Source of the DNA: Acidobacteriota bacterium
GTDB taxonomy: Bacteria; Acidobacteriota; Terriglobia; Acidiferrales; UBA7541
Direction of reading: 5' to 3'
Length of the DNA stretch: 64,000 nucleotides
NCBI GenBank assembly: GCA_003154775.1
Contig: PMES01000110.1
Coordinates: 1-64,000, forward strand
Shown: positions 1-9,155 of the stretch, piece by piece
Position numbering within the stretch: the stretch's first letter is position 1
Layout: each line of letters begins with the position of its first letter
Made by a program: the position numbers and the translations under genes
The notes under the pieces: generated by a model
Told to the model about the DNA's origin: nothing
The model's input: only the letters and a program-made list of their open reading frames with translations
The model's database searches: none

Positions 1-212
1 TTGGTGACGAACTTCGGCTAGTCAATTTCGACTTGTCCGTTATTAGCATTTCGTGCTGGTTCGACAACGACACGCTGGCCGCTTCTTTCTCGGGGAGCGC
101 CGTATATCAAGAGCGGTTCTACTCTATTGTCCGCACCATCTCTGCTCCTAGCGGTGCGGGTTGAAAGGGGGGTCGCGCACCCTGAAAGCGCTGAGACGAT
201 TTCGGGTGGCCT

Positions 213-237
213 ACCCTTTGCGCTTCAGGCAAAGGGT
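213..237. repeat. perfect 9-bp hairpin in non-coding start of window
   Basis: Arms ACCCTTTGC (213-221) and GCAAAGGGT (229-237) pair perfectly around a 7-nt loop. No T-run follows on either strand, so it is not a classical terminator. Bases 1-212 hold nothing else I can support; the 64-codon ORF there has no recognisable product. The hairpin may be a REP-like element of this genome. Confidence 0.4.
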
Positions 238-299
238 GGGCTCTTCGTCTTCTCTCTGCCTTCATCCGCACCCTTCTTCCTCGCACCAGTCTCGAAACA

Positions 300-640
300 A
301 GTACCTCACAATATCTATTGACAGTTGGTAATTATAGCGATATAATCTCTTATGAATACTCGGTACAAGCCGGCCCGCGCTCCGCAGATCCCCAGCACAG
401 TCACCCTCCGCACCAACAGTGCGCATCGATATCAAAACAAAGGCTTTGCAAATCAAAATAGTCAGTTTCTAACTCCCCTATTTTCACATACTTGCGCACT
501 CTCGCGCCTGCAACCCCTTTGTTTTGACATGCTTCACAAAAACACCCAGGGGGAGGGGGTTACTCCATCGCCAACAGTTCCCTCCCGAATCGGAACGAGA
601 AACATGGCAAGACACGAGGAGGCAGAGGGATCCCTCTCCC
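300..640 (+). repeat. dispersed repeat, copy 1 (promoter plus conserved inverted repeat; putative ncRNA)
   Basis: This region matches 42885-43215 on the opposite strand, at roughly 80% identity by eye over the first 255 bases (300-555). Similarity then falls off, apart from a shared AGAGGG/ATCCCTCT stretch near 630. Both copies start with TACCTCACAAT, carry a perfect -35/-10 pair, and contain an 11-bp inverted repeat (CAAAACAAAGG at 433-443, CCTTTGTTTTG at 516-526). A 154-codon ORF starts at 352, where transcription should begin. Between copies the substitutions are not concentrated in third codon positions, so a structured RNA or mobile non-coding element is likelier than a protein. Confidence 0.7.
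318..346 (+). promoter_or_regulatory. consensus sigma70-type promoter in repeat copy 1
   Basis: TTGACA at 318-323 and TATAAT at 341-346 are separated by exactly 17 bases, a full match to the vegetative consensus. The predicted start site, about 353, coincides with the ATG at 352. The same arrangement occurs in repeat copy 2. Confidence 0.75.
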
Positions 641-784
641 GCCCATGCGGGATCGGGATGACGGAGGGAGAAGAGAGGCGGAACGGAAGCGCGCAACCAT
701 TGCCGGATGCGGCACGCACCTGGAATTTCGCCCCAAGCCCACGTACAGTGGGAATACACCGTCTCAGCCGGAGAGAGGGGTTCC

Positions 785-1285
785 ATGCGACATTTTGCCA
801 AGTTTCTTACGTGTAGCGCGCTTTTGCTGGCCGCGGCGGCCTTGCTGTGGGGTCCGCAATTTGCTTCGTCTCAGGCCCCGCCGATGCCTGGGATGCAGCA
901 CGCCTCCGCTGATGAACCTGTGCCGGCTTTCCACGCACAGCCCCCGCAGGGCGAGCTGCCGCCAACGATGGAGCCTTCCTTGTTCACCGACAAGCTCATT
1001 TTCAACGCCTATGTGGTGGCGGGGCGCGTGAAGAAAGTGCTCTATCAGCAGCCCTGCTATTGCCACTGCGACCGCAGCCAGGGGCACGGCAGCCTGCTCG
1101 ACTGTTTTGTCAGCAGGCATGGATCGGGCTGCGACATCTGCATGAAGGAAGCGTTCTATTCCTACGAACAGACGCGCCGAGGCAAGAAGCCGGAGCAAAT
1201 CCGCGAAGGCATCATGCGCGGCGATTGGCAGAAGGTGGACATCGCTAAATACCAGCGGGATTATCTTCCTCCCGCAAGCAGGTAG
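785..1285 (+). CDS. secreted PCYC-motif cysteine-rich protein
   Basis: The protein has 166 residues and begins with a signal peptide (a basic start followed by an Ala/Leu-rich core, about residues 1-28). A PCYCHC motif lies at residues 90-95, followed by further cysteine motifs (DCF, GCDICMKEAF), as in the PCYCGC family of presumed metal-binding or redox extracytoplasmic proteins. I chose the ATG at 785 because a purine-rich GAGAGAGGGG sequence precedes it and the signal peptide starts there; an upstream in-frame start at 707 would add a non-hydrophobic leader. The precise function is unknown. The next gene, an S51 peptidase, is co-oriented about 110 bases downstream. Confidence 0.75.
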   Translation: MRHFAKFLTCSALLLAAAALLWGPQFASSQAPPMPGMQHASADEPVPAFHAQPPQGELPPTMEPSLFTDKLIFNAYVVAGRVKKVLYQQPCYCHCDRSQGHGSLLDCFVSRHGSGCDICMKEAFYSYEQTRRGKKPEQIREGIMRGDWQKVDIAKYQRDYLPPASR

Positions 1286-1393
1286 AAAACTCTCCGCTTG
1301 CAGGCCATCGCCAGCATGCGCCCGCAGCCGCGAACTTTCTCTTGACGGCCCGCAGGAAACAAGTTGAGAGAGTAAGCGAATCGCAAAGTGACT

Positions 1394-2392
1394 ATGACGC
1401 ACAGCCATCGAATTCTTTCCTTCGCTCTTCTTTCTTGCTTTTCTCTTCTGCTCGCGAGCGCCGCGCCCGCCAAGTGGAAATACTTCCGAACCGGCAAGGA
1501 AGCGGATAAGGTCGTCCAGCCGCGCGGGGGCTTTGCGCTGATGGGTGGCGGAGGCAAGCTGGAGCCGGCCTTCCGTTTCCTGTGCGAGCGCGCCAACGGC
1601 GGCGACTTCCTGATCCTGCGCGCAAACACGGAGGACGACTACGCACGCAAATTCAATGAGGAGATTGCCGCGCTCTGCCCGCTCAATTCGGTGGGCACGA
1701 TCGTGTTCTCCGACCGCGAAAATTCCGACGATAAGAAAGTCGTGGACATCATCGAGAAGGCGGAGGTCATCTTCTTCGCCGGGGGCGACCAGTCGAATTA
1801 CCTGCGCTTCTGGCAGGACACGCCCGTGCAGGACGCGCTCAACCGCCATATCGCCGCGGGAAAGCCCATGGGCGGCTCCAGCGCGGGCCTGGCGATTCTG
1901 GGAGAGTTTTCCTTTGCTTCCATGATTGATACGATTTATTCGCCGGAGGCGCTCGCGGACCCCTACGGCAACAAAGTCACTCTTTCCCGCGATTTTCTGC
2001 GCGTCCCCTTGCTTGCCGGAACGATCACCGATACGCATTTCGTGAAGCGCGACCGCCTGGGGCGCCTGCTGGTCTTTATGGCGCGCATCCTGCAGGACGG
2101 CTGGGCGGATCAAGTGCGAGCCATCGCCGTAGAAGAGAATGCGGCGGTGCTAATCGAGCCCGATGGCCAGGCCAAGGTCGTGGGTGGGCCGGCCTATTTT
2201 TTGGAGGCGAAAACTCGCCCCGAGGTTTGCCGGAGAAAAACACCGCTCCAGTTCAAGGGAATAGCCGCACACCGCGCGACGAAGGGAATGACGTTTGATG
2301 TCGCGAAGTGGAAAGGCGAGGGAGGTGACTACACGCTCTCCGTAATCGACGGCAAGGTCGTGGCCGAGGGCTCGAACCACGGGATTTACTAG
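1394..2392 (+). CDS. exported cyanophycinase-like peptidase, family S51
   Basis: The protein has about 332 residues, with an N-terminal signal peptide. The nucleophile motif GGSSAG places the catalytic serine near residue 163, and a downstream DTHFVKRDRLGRL segment matches the His-containing signature of cyanophycinases. Cyanophycinases hydrolyse cyanophycin or beta-aspartyl peptides; the natural substrate here is unknown. A GTG two codons upstream (1388) is an alternative start. The hydrolase fold is clear, but assigning cyanophycin itself as substrate would be inference. Confidence 0.8.
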   Translation: MTHSHRILSFALLSCFSLLLASAAPAKWKYFRTGKEADKVVQPRGGFALMGGGGKLEPAFRFLCERANGGDFLILRANTEDDYARKFNEEIAALCPLNSVGTIVFSDRENSDDKKVVDIIEKAEVIFFAGGDQSNYLRFWQDTPVQDALNRHIAAGKPMGGSSAGLAILGEFSFASMIDTIYSPEALADPYGNKVTLSRDFLRVPLLAGTITDTHFVKRDRLGRLLVFMARILQDGWADQVRAIAVEENAAVLIEPDGQAKVVGGPAYFLEAKTRPEVCRRKTPLQFKGIAAHRATKGMTFDVAKWKGEGGDYTLSVIDGKVVAEGSNHGIY

Positions 2393-2474
2393 ACTCGGGC
2401 CGCCGTGGCGCGGAATCAGACCACGCGGAGTGAGACTGCTCGAGCCGCCAAATGTGCTATTAAGTCACTCATTG

Positions 2475-2496
2475 AAAATGACTTGGCAGTCATTTT
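2475..2496. repeat. perfect 9-bp hairpin in the S51-FecR intergenic region
   Basis: AAAATGACT and AGTCATTTT flank a 4-nt loop. The A-rich and T-rich ends make it terminator-like in both directions, and it could end transcription of the S51 peptidase gene. The rest of 2393-2663 shows no other feature. Confidence 0.45.
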
Positions 2497-2663
2497 GCTG
2501 CTGGGTTGCATCCGGTAATACCTTTCTCCCAGGCACCGAGCGGAAAGTGGGGCAATCGGACGAATTTGCTCGCGAAGGTCACTGGCCTATATTCTTTATC
2601 GCAACCTGCCAACTTGCGCTATCGTCTAATAGACAGAGGGATGCGCCCCCATCGAGGTTTCCC

Positions 2664-4319
2664 ATGAAACGCTTCACATGTTCCATTGGCCTGCTGCTTT
2701 TGGCCGTATGCGTGGTGATGCCTTCTGTCGCATTGGCGGATGCAAGTCACGCGCGCATTGTGCGGCTGAGCCTGATTCAGGGCGATGTCCGGTACGCTCG
2801 GAGTTTCCATGACGATCCTCTCGCTGAAGGCAATGCCACCTGGGAACAGGCTGCTCTAAACCTCCCGCTCCGCGAAGGTTACGTCCTGGCCACCGGCAGC
2901 GGGCGCGCCGAGGTGGAATTCGAGAGTGGTGCGATGGCTTTCTTGAGCGGGAACGCGGTGCTGGAGTTTTACGATCTGTCGTTGCATGACGGCGGGCGGA
3001 TCACGCGGCTGGTTCTGCGACAGGGAAGCGCGTCCTTTTATGTCAATCCTGCAAGCGGCGATTACTTCAGCGTGACCGGCGGGGACTTTACCGTGGAAGC
3101 CAGTGGCCGGACGACGTTCCGGGTGGACAATTTTGACGACGGCAGCACGGTGAAGGTGGAGCGGGGCAGCGCTGCGGTGCTGCGCAACGATCATTCCACG
3201 CCGCTGGAAAAGGGGCAGTCTCTTTCAGTGCATGCGGGGAGCGCAGGCGACATGGTCATCGGGCGCGCGGTGGATCGCGATGATTTTGATCACTGGGTTT
3301 CCGGGCGCATCGAGAGCGAGGTCGCGGCCACGAATTCTTCCAGCCAGTATGTGAACTCGCCCAATTACACCGCGGGCTTTGCGGATCTGTACACTTTTGG
3401 TTCGTGGTTTTCCATGGGAGGCTATGGCAACTGCTGGCGGCCGTTTGGAGCCGGCTTGGGTTGGTCTCCATTCTCGTTCGGCGATTGGTATTCCGATCCG
3501 GTCTTTGGCTCGACGTTCATCGGGTCCGCGCAATGGGGCTGGCTGCCCTATCACTATGGTGGCTGGATCTCCTCGCCAATGTACGGCTGGTGCTGGAACC
3601 CCGCAGGTTTTGGCTTCGGACGCCCGGTGAAGTGGCACCCGGTGACCGCCGTGTGGGTACGCTCCGGTACGAAGATGGGCATCGTGCCGCTTCATCCGCT
3701 AGACAAGAGCGGCAAGACACCGGTGAATTTAGGGAAGGGCGTGTACCCGGTACAGGGGCGAGAGATCGAACAGCCTTTGGCGTTAACGAGCACGGAAAAA
3801 TGGTCCGTGGTGAAGCGGGCGCCGAGGGAAACTCTCACGAGTGGCCTCGTCGCCAGTGCGGCGCCGCCGCGGGTGTCGCGTACGATGTATGCGGGGAATA
3901 CGACGGGCCGAGCCGCGACGCCGGTGGTCGGATCGTCGATCACCTACGATCCACAGGAACATCGTTTCGTGAACGCGAACAATCCGCCGAACCGCGCGAA
4001 CGGCGCGATAGCTTCAAATGAGGTCAAGACGCCCACGGCCATAGTGGGGAATGATTTGCCGCCTAATGCAAGGGCGATTCAGCCGGCGAATACGCCGTCA
4101 ACTCCGGCTGTGCCGCAGGCTTCTCTCCCACCGCGTCCGGCCATGACGCCGCCGCCAGCGCACACTTCGGGGGGTGGCTCCTCACGGCCCAGTTCCGGCT
4201 CTTCGGGTGGAGGAGCTTGGGGAGGCAGTCGCAGCTCGGGAGGTTCTTCCGGCTCCTCGTCTTCCTCTTCATCGCATCCATCGGGAGGCGGCGGGGGCGG
4301 GAGCGCGCATCCGCACTAA
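2664..4319 (+). CDS. FecR-domain secreted protein with Ser/Gly-rich tail
   Basis: The 551-residue protein starts with a signal peptide (about residues 1-26). A FecR-like domain follows (about 30-200), with the typical run of a glycine-rich threshold strand, a gene-product loop and a 'VERGSAAVLR' segment. The middle is rich in Trp, Tyr and Gly, and the last about 120 residues are low-complexity Pro, then Ser and Gly, ending in GGGGGGS-type repeats. I chose the ATG at 2664 because it begins the signal peptide; a longer in-frame extension to 2430 lacks one. Such proteins are common and uncharacterised in Acidobacteriota. No sigma factor gene is adjacent, so a FecIR-type signalling role is not supported. 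Confidence 0.75.
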   Translation: MKRFTCSIGLLLLAVCVVMPSVALADASHARIVRLSLIQGDVRYARSFHDDPLAEGNATWEQAALNLPLREGYVLATGSGRAEVEFESGAMAFLSGNAVLEFYDLSLHDGGRITRLVLRQGSASFYVNPASGDYFSVTGGDFTVEASGRTTFRVDNFDDGSTVKVERGSAAVLRNDHSTPLEKGQSLSVHAGSAGDMVIGRAVDRDDFDHWVSGRIESEVAATNSSSQYVNSPNYTAGFADLYTFGSWFSMGGYGNCWRPFGAGLGWSPFSFGDWYSDPVFGSTFIGSAQWGWLPYHYGGWISSPMYGWCWNPAGFGFGRPVKWHPVTAVWVRSGTKMGIVPLHPLDKSGKTPVNLGKGVYPVQGREIEQPLALTSTEKWSVVKRAPRETLTSGLVASAAPPRVSRTMYAGNTTGRAATPVVGSSITYDPQEHRFVNANNPPNRANGAIASNEVKTPTAIVGNDLPPNARAIQPANTPSTPAVPQASLPPRPAMTPPPAHTSGGGSSRPSSGSSGGGAWGGSRSSGGSSGSSSSSSSHPSGGGGGGSAHPH

Positions 4320-4418
4320 TCGTTTCGGAGATCGTGCAGCTTTGTGGCGTGCTTCACCGCGCCCTCGTAAGACCCACATTCCCCTTCTGTGTAGCGCGCA
4401 GAGTCTTCTGCATGCGCG

Positions 4419-5228
4419 TCAGGCAAACGTCATACCCGCGTAGCCAACCACCGCGTCGCGATCGCCCGCGGCATCTCCAGAAGTGGCATAGCGCACGAGT
4501 TCCGCTTTCTTTGCGCCGAGGCGTTGCATCGCTGTGAGCATGGCAACGGCGGGCCCCAGTCCGCACATAGAGATCTGCTCATCCCGGCATACCTGATAGA
4601 GCCCTTTGGCATCGAACTGCAGCATGCGGTCGATGGCCTTGCGGTCTTTGCTGCGGGTCGTGGCGTCGTCTTCGTAGTGATTCATGTCCGAGGAGGTGAC
4701 CACGAGAATTTCTTCCTTGCCTTCGCTCAGAACGCGGGCGATTCCTTCTCCCACCTGGACCAGTTGATCGAAGCGGATCGTACCGAGCACCACCGGTACA
4801 AACGAGAATCCTGGATCGAGTTCCTGCAGGAATGGCAGTTGCACTTCCAGAGAGTGCTCCTGGCTGTGCGCGGCGGCGTCTTCGCGCAAAGCCGGGCAGG
4901 CTGCACGTAAACGCTGGGCCAGCGAAGAATCGATGGCGGCATCTCCCAGCGGTGTTCGCCAGGATCCTTCCGAGAGGATGGCCAGCGGTTCTCCGCGCGG
5001 GAAATGGCGCACGCCCAAAAGCAGAATACTCTTTGGCAGAAAAATGCGGGAAAACACGGCGCCGGCAACAACTCCGGAATAGACGTACCCGGCGTGAGGC
5101 ACCAGGCACGCGCGCACGTGCACCGGCTCAGCCGCAGATTTCCTGTCTGTGAATTTTGCGATCAGGGAGGTGAGTTCCCTGGGATGGCCAGGATAAAACT
5201 TCCCAGCAACGGCAGGAAGGCGTAGCAT
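4419..5228 (-). CDS. amrB: AmmeMemoRadiSam system protein B (Memo family)
   Basis: The 269-residue protein spans the Memo fold. It starts with RLPAVAGKFYPG and contains LVPHAGYVYSG, EHSLEVQLPFLQ and TSSDMNHYE segments, whose histidines and aspartate correspond to the metal/active-site pocket of Memo-like proteins, distant relatives of extradiol dioxygenases. The family often travels with AMMECR1 and a radical SAM protein; neither partner is in this window. The biochemical role is unknown. It is followed on the same strand by two small genes of unknown function. Confidence 0.85.
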   Translation of the reverse strand: MLRLPAVAGKFYPGHPRELTSLIAKFTDRKSAAEPVHVRACLVPHAGYVYSGVVAGAVFSRIFLPKSILLLGVRHFPRGEPLAILSEGSWRTPLGDAAIDSSLAQRLRAACPALREDAAAHSQEHSLEVQLPFLQELDPGFSFVPVVLGTIRFDQLVQVGEGIARVLSEGKEEILVVTSSDMNHYEDDATTRSKDRKAIDRMLQFDAKGLYQVCRDEQISMCGLGPAVAMLTAMQRLGAKKAELVRYATSGDAAGDRDAVVGYAGMTFA

Positions 5229-5240
5229 GGCTCGCTTCCT

Positions 5241-5645
5241 TTAGAGGGGCGGCGACGGTTTACCCTTGAACTTGATGGCCTTCAGCGACCGCGGGTCGTA
5301 GTACACGGTGATCTTGTCGCCGTACTGATAGCCGCCTTTATCGACGATTTGCTGCATTTTCGCGGAAGCCTTTTCGCCGAGCGGAAAACTCTGAATCGCC
5401 CGTTCGTCGTCCTTGGCCCGCACGGTAACCTGGGCAATATTCGCGTGCATCACAAAGCCCTGGAACTTTACCAGCCCTGTCGCCTTGGGCTTCGGCTTGA
5501 TCGCGTTCACAATAATGGGCGCCGCGGTATCCACAATGATCGGAGTGACCACCGGTGCCTGCGCCGCAGCGATTGAAACACCGAACGTGCCGGTCACTAA
5601 GAAAGCCAGCGCCCCGATGCCCGCGAATAGGAGATCGCGCTTCAT
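5241..5645 (-). CDS. hypothetical secreted protein
   Basis: The 134-residue protein has a signal peptide (about residues 1-28, ending near AAAQA), then a Pro/Val/Ile-rich stretch and a compact C-terminal domain ending YYDPRSLKAIKFKGK. I do not recognise a family. Its ATG overlaps the TGA of the preceding gene by 4 bases, so the two are translationally coupled and followed closely by amrB. Confidence 0.65.
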   Translation of the reverse strand: MKRDLLFAGIGALAFLVTGTFGVSIAAAQAPVVTPIIVDTAAPIIVNAIKPKPKATGLVKFQGFVMHANIAQVTVRAKDDERAIQSFPLGEKASAKMQQIVDKGGYQYGDKITVYYDPRSLKAIKFKGKPSPPL

Positions 5646-5998
5646 TCGATATCGTCCGTTGCAATCCGAAGTGATTTCAGGAACCGTACATCCTGGGGAG
5701 TCATGGTGAGCCGCGCAGCGGGCCGCTTCTCGGGTTGCTGCTCCATGGAATCCTGGTCCACCTGTATGCGCAGAGACTCCAGGAAGCGGCGGTCCTGTGT
5801 GCTCATACCTGGCTCTTCCGCGTTGCTGCCATCGCGTTTTGCCAGGCCGATGGTGGCATCAAGTTTCAGGACGATGTCGTAGCCATGCGCGCGCACTCCG
5901 GCGATTGCGCCCGTAATGCGGTCCGATTCCGAAACCGTGTCGTTGATGGCATGGCCCAGCTCGCGAAGCAGATTCTTGAGATGATCGTCAAGTTGCAA
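5642..5998 (-). CDS. hypothetical small cytoplasmic protein
   Basis: About 118 residues from a TTG at 5998, preceded by GGGGAG with a 6-nt gap; an in-frame extension to 6055 exists but reads through this ribosome-binding site. The N-terminal half is helical (LKNLLRELGHAINDTVSES...). The C-terminal half contains two copies of a T-QD-RFL-SLRI motif (TQDRRFLESLRI and TPQDVRFLKSLRI), a short internal duplication. The function is unknown. The stop overlaps the start of the secreted protein gene at 5645. Confidence 0.6.
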   Translation of the reverse strand: MQLDDHLKNLLRELGHAINDTVSESDRITGAIAGVRAHGYDIVLKLDATIGLAKRDGSNAEEPGMSTQDRRFLESLRIQVDQDSMEQQPEKRPAARLTMTPQDVRFLKSLRIATDDIE

Positions 5999-6159
5999 GG
6001 GTGGCTCCCCCAGTACTCCTGAGCTGATTTTAGGCCTACACCCGATTCGACACAAGATGCCCTTTTGGCGTTGTCTTCAATCTATTCACAGACATGAAAC
6101 TGTACTTTGGGACGGGGTGCGGTCGGCTGTTCGCGGCAATCTGCGCTAAGATGGCAGGT

Positions 6160-6414
6160 ATGAGCACGGCTGGGGAAAAGGTATTTCGTCCGGGGGAACC
6201 ACGCGGATTTCGCCGATTATGGCGGGTTTTCAGGCAGTTGTTTCACGAAATGGTCGGCGCGTCGTTTGCGGTATTGGCGCTGGGCTGGCTGAATTTGGCG
6301 TTCCGCGCGTGGACCCGCGACGTCGCCCACTGGCTCATCGGAGTATCGGTTGGCGTCGCCGGTGTGTTCATCGCCTTTGCCGTCGGTTCGTTTCGCCGCG
6401 CCCGGCAGTTGTAG
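6160..6414 (+). CDS. small membrane protein with two helices
   Basis: 84 residues. Two hydrophobic segments (about residues 30-50 and 57-75) suggest a hairpin inner-membrane protein with a basic end (FRRARQL). I placed the start at 6160, where GGCAGGT precedes an ATG; an upstream in-frame ATG at 6094 is possible. No family is recognised. It lies just upstream of the mutase gene on the same strand. Confidence 0.5.
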   Translation: MSTAGEKVFRPGEPRGFRRLWRVFRQLFHEMVGASFAVLALGWLNLAFRAWTRDVAHWLIGVSVGVAGVFIAFAVGSFRRARQL

Positions 6415-6486
6415 TACATCGCGGCTGTGCACCCGCAGCCACTTATTCTTCGAGTGAAAAGTTCGCTCCGGAAGCAGGTCTCTTTG

Positions 6487-8112
6487 ATGTCAGACGGCAA
6501 AGCCAAATCTGATACACCCGCGGAACGCAAGCCGCGCTTCACCACTCTTTCGGGTCTGCCCTTGGAGCGTTTGTATACTTCCCATTCCCTCGAGCACTGG
6601 AATCCGGAGCAGGCGCTCGGCTTCCCCGGCGAATTTCCGTACACCCGCGGAATCTATCCCAGCATGTACCGCGGACGATTCTGGACGATGCGGCAATACG
6701 CGGGCTTCGGCAGCGCCGTCGAATCGAATAAGCGTTACCGCTATCTCCTGAGCAAAGGGCAGATGGGGCTTTCGGTGGCGTTCGATCTTCCCACGCAGAT
6801 CGGCATGGATTCCGATCACCCGCTGGCGCTCGGCGAGGTCGGTAAAGTCGGCGTGGCGATTGATTCGCTGGAAGACATGGAAACGCTCTTCGATCAGATC
6901 CCGCTCGAAAACGTCTCCACCTCCATGACCATCAACGCGACCGCCGCGATACTGCTGTGTCTTTATGTCGCCGTGGCTAAGAAACAAGGCGCCAGCCTGG
7001 CGAAACTTTCCGGCACCATCCAGAACGACATCCTTAAGGAGTACATCGCGCGCGGCACCTACATTTATCCGGTGCGTCCGGCGATGCGTATCGTTACCGA
7101 CATTTTTGCGTGGTGCCGCGGCGCGCTTCCGAAGTGGAATACCATTTCCATTTCCGGCTACCACATTCGCGAGGCAGGCTCGACGGCGGTCCAGGAGGTA
7201 GCCTTCACTCTTGCCGATGGCATCGCGTATGTGCAGGCGGCGCTCGATGCGGGCCTGCAAATCGACGAATTTGCGCCGCAATTGTCATTCTTCTTCAACG
7301 CGCACAGCGATCTGCTGGAAGAAATCGCCAAGTACCGCGCGGCGCGGCGGCTGTGGGCGAAGATCATGCGCGATCGTTTCCGGGCCAAGGATCCGCGCTC
7401 GCTGCTGCTGAGGTTCCACGCGCAGACGGCTGGGTCGTCTCTCACCGCGCAGCAGCCCGAAAACAACATCGTGCGCGTGGCCATCCAGGCGCTGGCCGCG
7501 ATCCTCGGGGGCTGCCAATCGTTGCACACGAATTCGATGGATGAAGCGCTGGCGCTGCCCACGGAAGAATCGGCGCTGATCGCGTTGCGCACACAGCAGA
7601 TCATCGCCAACGAGACCGGCGTGACCAACACGATCGATCCTGTTGCCGGGTCTTACGCCATCGAATCGCTCACGGAACAGATCGAAACGCGCGCGCAGGA
7701 ATACCTCTCGAAGATCGACGCCATGGGCGGGATGATCAAAGCCATCGAATCGGGCTTCGTACAGACGGAAATTCAGCGCGCGGCGTATGACTATCAGCGC
7801 GGCGTGGAATCCAAGGACAACATCGTTGTTGGTGTGAACGACTTCGTGACCGACGACCATCACCAGATTCCCACGCTGCGTATTGATGCGGAAATCGAGC
7901 GCGCGCAAGTGGCGCGGCTGAGGGCGCTGCGCGCGAAACGTGATACGCCCAGGGCCAAGGCGGCCCTCGCAGAACTCCAGCGGCGTGCCGGAACACCCGA
8001 AAATCTGTTGCCGGCTATTCTCGCCGCCGTCGAGGCCTACGCCACGGTCGGCGAAATCTCCGACGCCATGCGCCAAGTCTACGGAGAATACCAGGAATCT
8101 GTGGTCATTTGA
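6487..8112 (+). CDS. methylmalonyl-CoA mutase, catalytic large subunit
   Basis: The 541-residue protein is the TIM-barrel substrate-binding half of methylmalonyl-CoA mutase. Recognisable segments include [54 protein letters not shown] and the C-terminal [15 protein letters not shown]. The family isomerises (R)-methylmalonyl-CoA to succinyl-CoA, or a related acyl-CoA. The cobalamin-binding DxHxxG domain is absent, so a separate small subunit must be encoded elsewhere. ATG at 6487 was preferred over a GTG at 6427. Related isobutyryl- or 2-hydroxyisobutyryl-CoA mutases share this architecture, so substrate assignment is tentative. Confidence 0.85.
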   Translation: MSDGKAKSDTPAERKPRFTTLSGLPLERLYTSHSLEHWNPEQALGFPGEFPYTRGIYPSMYRGRFWTMRQYAGFGSAVESNKRYRYLLSKGQMGLSVAFDLPTQIGMDSDHPLALGEVGKVGVAIDSLEDMETLFDQIPLENVSTSMTINATAAILLCLYVAVAKKQGASLAKLSGTIQNDILKEYIARGTYIYPVRPAMRIVTDIFAWCRGALPKWNTISISGYHIREAGSTAVQEVAFTLADGIAYVQAALDAGLQIDEFAPQLSFFFNAHSDLLEEIAKYRAARRLWAKIMRDRFRAKDPRSLLLRFHAQTAGSSLTAQQPENNIVRVAIQALAAILGGCQSLHTNSMDEALALPTEESALIALRTQQIIANETGVTNTIDPVAGSYAIESLTEQIETRAQEYLSKIDAMGGMIKAIESGFVQTEIQRAAYDYQRGVESKDNIVVGVNDFVTDDHHQIPTLRIDAEIERAQVARLRALRAKRDTPRAKAALAELQRRAGTPENLLPAILAAVEAYATVGEISDAMRQVYGEYQESVVI

Positions 8113-8187
8113 GCCACGTTCCTTTGCGCCAAAGCACAGGCTGCCAGCGCACGCACCCTGTAGTATTCTTCCGACTAGGCGGGTTTC

Positions 8188-8772
8188 ATGAGACTCATTC
8201 TTGCGTCTGCTTCACCACGGCGCGCGGAAATCCTTCGCGATGCAGGTGTGTCGTTCACCGTGGTTTCTTCGGCCGTGGATGAGACTCCCTACCCCGGCGA
8301 AGCGCCGCAGGCACTCGTCCAGCGGCTGGCCGACGTCAAAGCGGATCTGGTGGCCGCGCGCGCCGTGGGTCCGGCGATTGTGATTGCCGCGGACACCGTG
8401 GTGGTTCTCGATGGCCAGGTTCTGGGCAAGCCGCGTTCCACCGACGATGCGCGCCACATGCTCGAACAACTTTCCGGACGCACCCACTCCGTGCATACGG
8501 GCGTCTCGCTGATTCGATTGCCGGATGCGCAGCGCCTGCATTTCGTGGAAACCACGCTGGTGCATTTTTCCCGGCTCACGGCGGAGGACATTTCGCTGTA
8601 CCTCGCTACCGAAGAGCCTTATGACAAGGCCGGCGCCTATGCGATTCAAGGACGCGCCGGCCGCTTCATCCCGCGGATCGAGGGCTGCTACTACAACGTC
8701 GTCGGGCTGCCCCTGGAACATCTTCTGGCGGCCCTGCGGGAACTGGGCTGGACGGAGAACGAACCAATGTAG
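8188..8772 (+). CDS. maf: Maf-like nucleoside triphosphate pyrophosphatase
   Basis: The 194-residue protein begins LILASASPRR, the Maf nucleotide-binding signature. It continues with AADTVVVLDGQVLGKP and the GKAGAYAIQG-like motif (here DKAGAYAIQGRAG). Maf proteins hydrolyse dTTP, UTP or modified nucleotides and affect septum formation. Length and motifs are complete. Confidence 0.92.
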   Translation: MRLILASASPRRAEILRDAGVSFTVVSSAVDETPYPGEAPQALVQRLADVKADLVAARAVGPAIVIAADTVVVLDGQVLGKPRSTDDARHMLEQLSGRTHSVHTGVSLIRLPDAQRLHFVETTLVHFSRLTAEDISLYLATEEPYDKAGAYAIQGRAGRFIPRIEGCYYNVVGLPLEHLLAALRELGWTENEPM

Positions 8773-8818
8773 TGCAAGCGCGAGTCTTGGCGCTTCGCCG
8801 GGCCGCCGCTTTGTGGCC

Positions 8819-8847
8819 AAAAAAACGGGCGGCCGCACGGGCCGCCC
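8819..8847 (-). terminator. rho-independent terminator of the selB-tatA block
   Basis: On the minus strand, GGGCGGCC and GGCCGCCC pair to form a hairpin (8827-8847), followed by a run of seven T residues (8825-8819). It lies about 30 bases past the tatA stop, and on the plus strand it also follows maf. Confidence 0.85.
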
Positions 8848-8879
8848 ACTCCAAATTTTTCAAATTGTAACGGCTGTGA

Positions 8880-9080
8880 CTACTTCTTCTCTTCTGCAGG
8901 TTTCTCGCTCGAGCTCTGCGCCGGTTGTGCCGGCGGTTGCGGCTGGTTCGCTCCGCTCATGCCTTCCTTGAAGCCTCGAACGCCTTCGCCCAGTCCCCGC
9001 ATCAATTCCGGAATCTTGCGTCCGCCGAATAGAATGAGCACGACGACCAGAATAACTAGCCAGTGCATTGGGAATTCCAT
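8880..9080 (-). CDS. tatA: Sec-independent protein translocase subunit TatA
   Basis: 66 residues from the ATG at 9080, which has GAAGGAG upstream. A single membrane helix (about residues 7-22) is followed by [23 protein letters not shown], the hinge and amphipathic helix of TatA/E, and a Pro/Gln/Ser-rich tail. It forms the Tat pore for folded proteins. TatB and TatC are not in the window. Confidence 0.92.
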   Translation of the reverse strand: MEFPMHWLVILVVVLILFGGRKIPELMRGLGEGVRGFKEGMSGANQPQPPAQPAQSSSEKPAEEKK

Positions 9081-9155
9081 GATGTCTCCTTCACCCGCCA
9101 ACGAAAACCTGTCGTGCCACCCCTCGGGCCGTGGACACCGGCTATCCTCAGCATC

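Noticed and set aside
127-321. 64-codon ORF at the start of the window
   Set aside because: It runs through a perfect hairpin and has no protein-like features.
764-2113. 449-codon open frame antisense to the PCYC and S51 genes
   Set aside because: It spans two well-supported genes on the other strand and has no recognisable protein.
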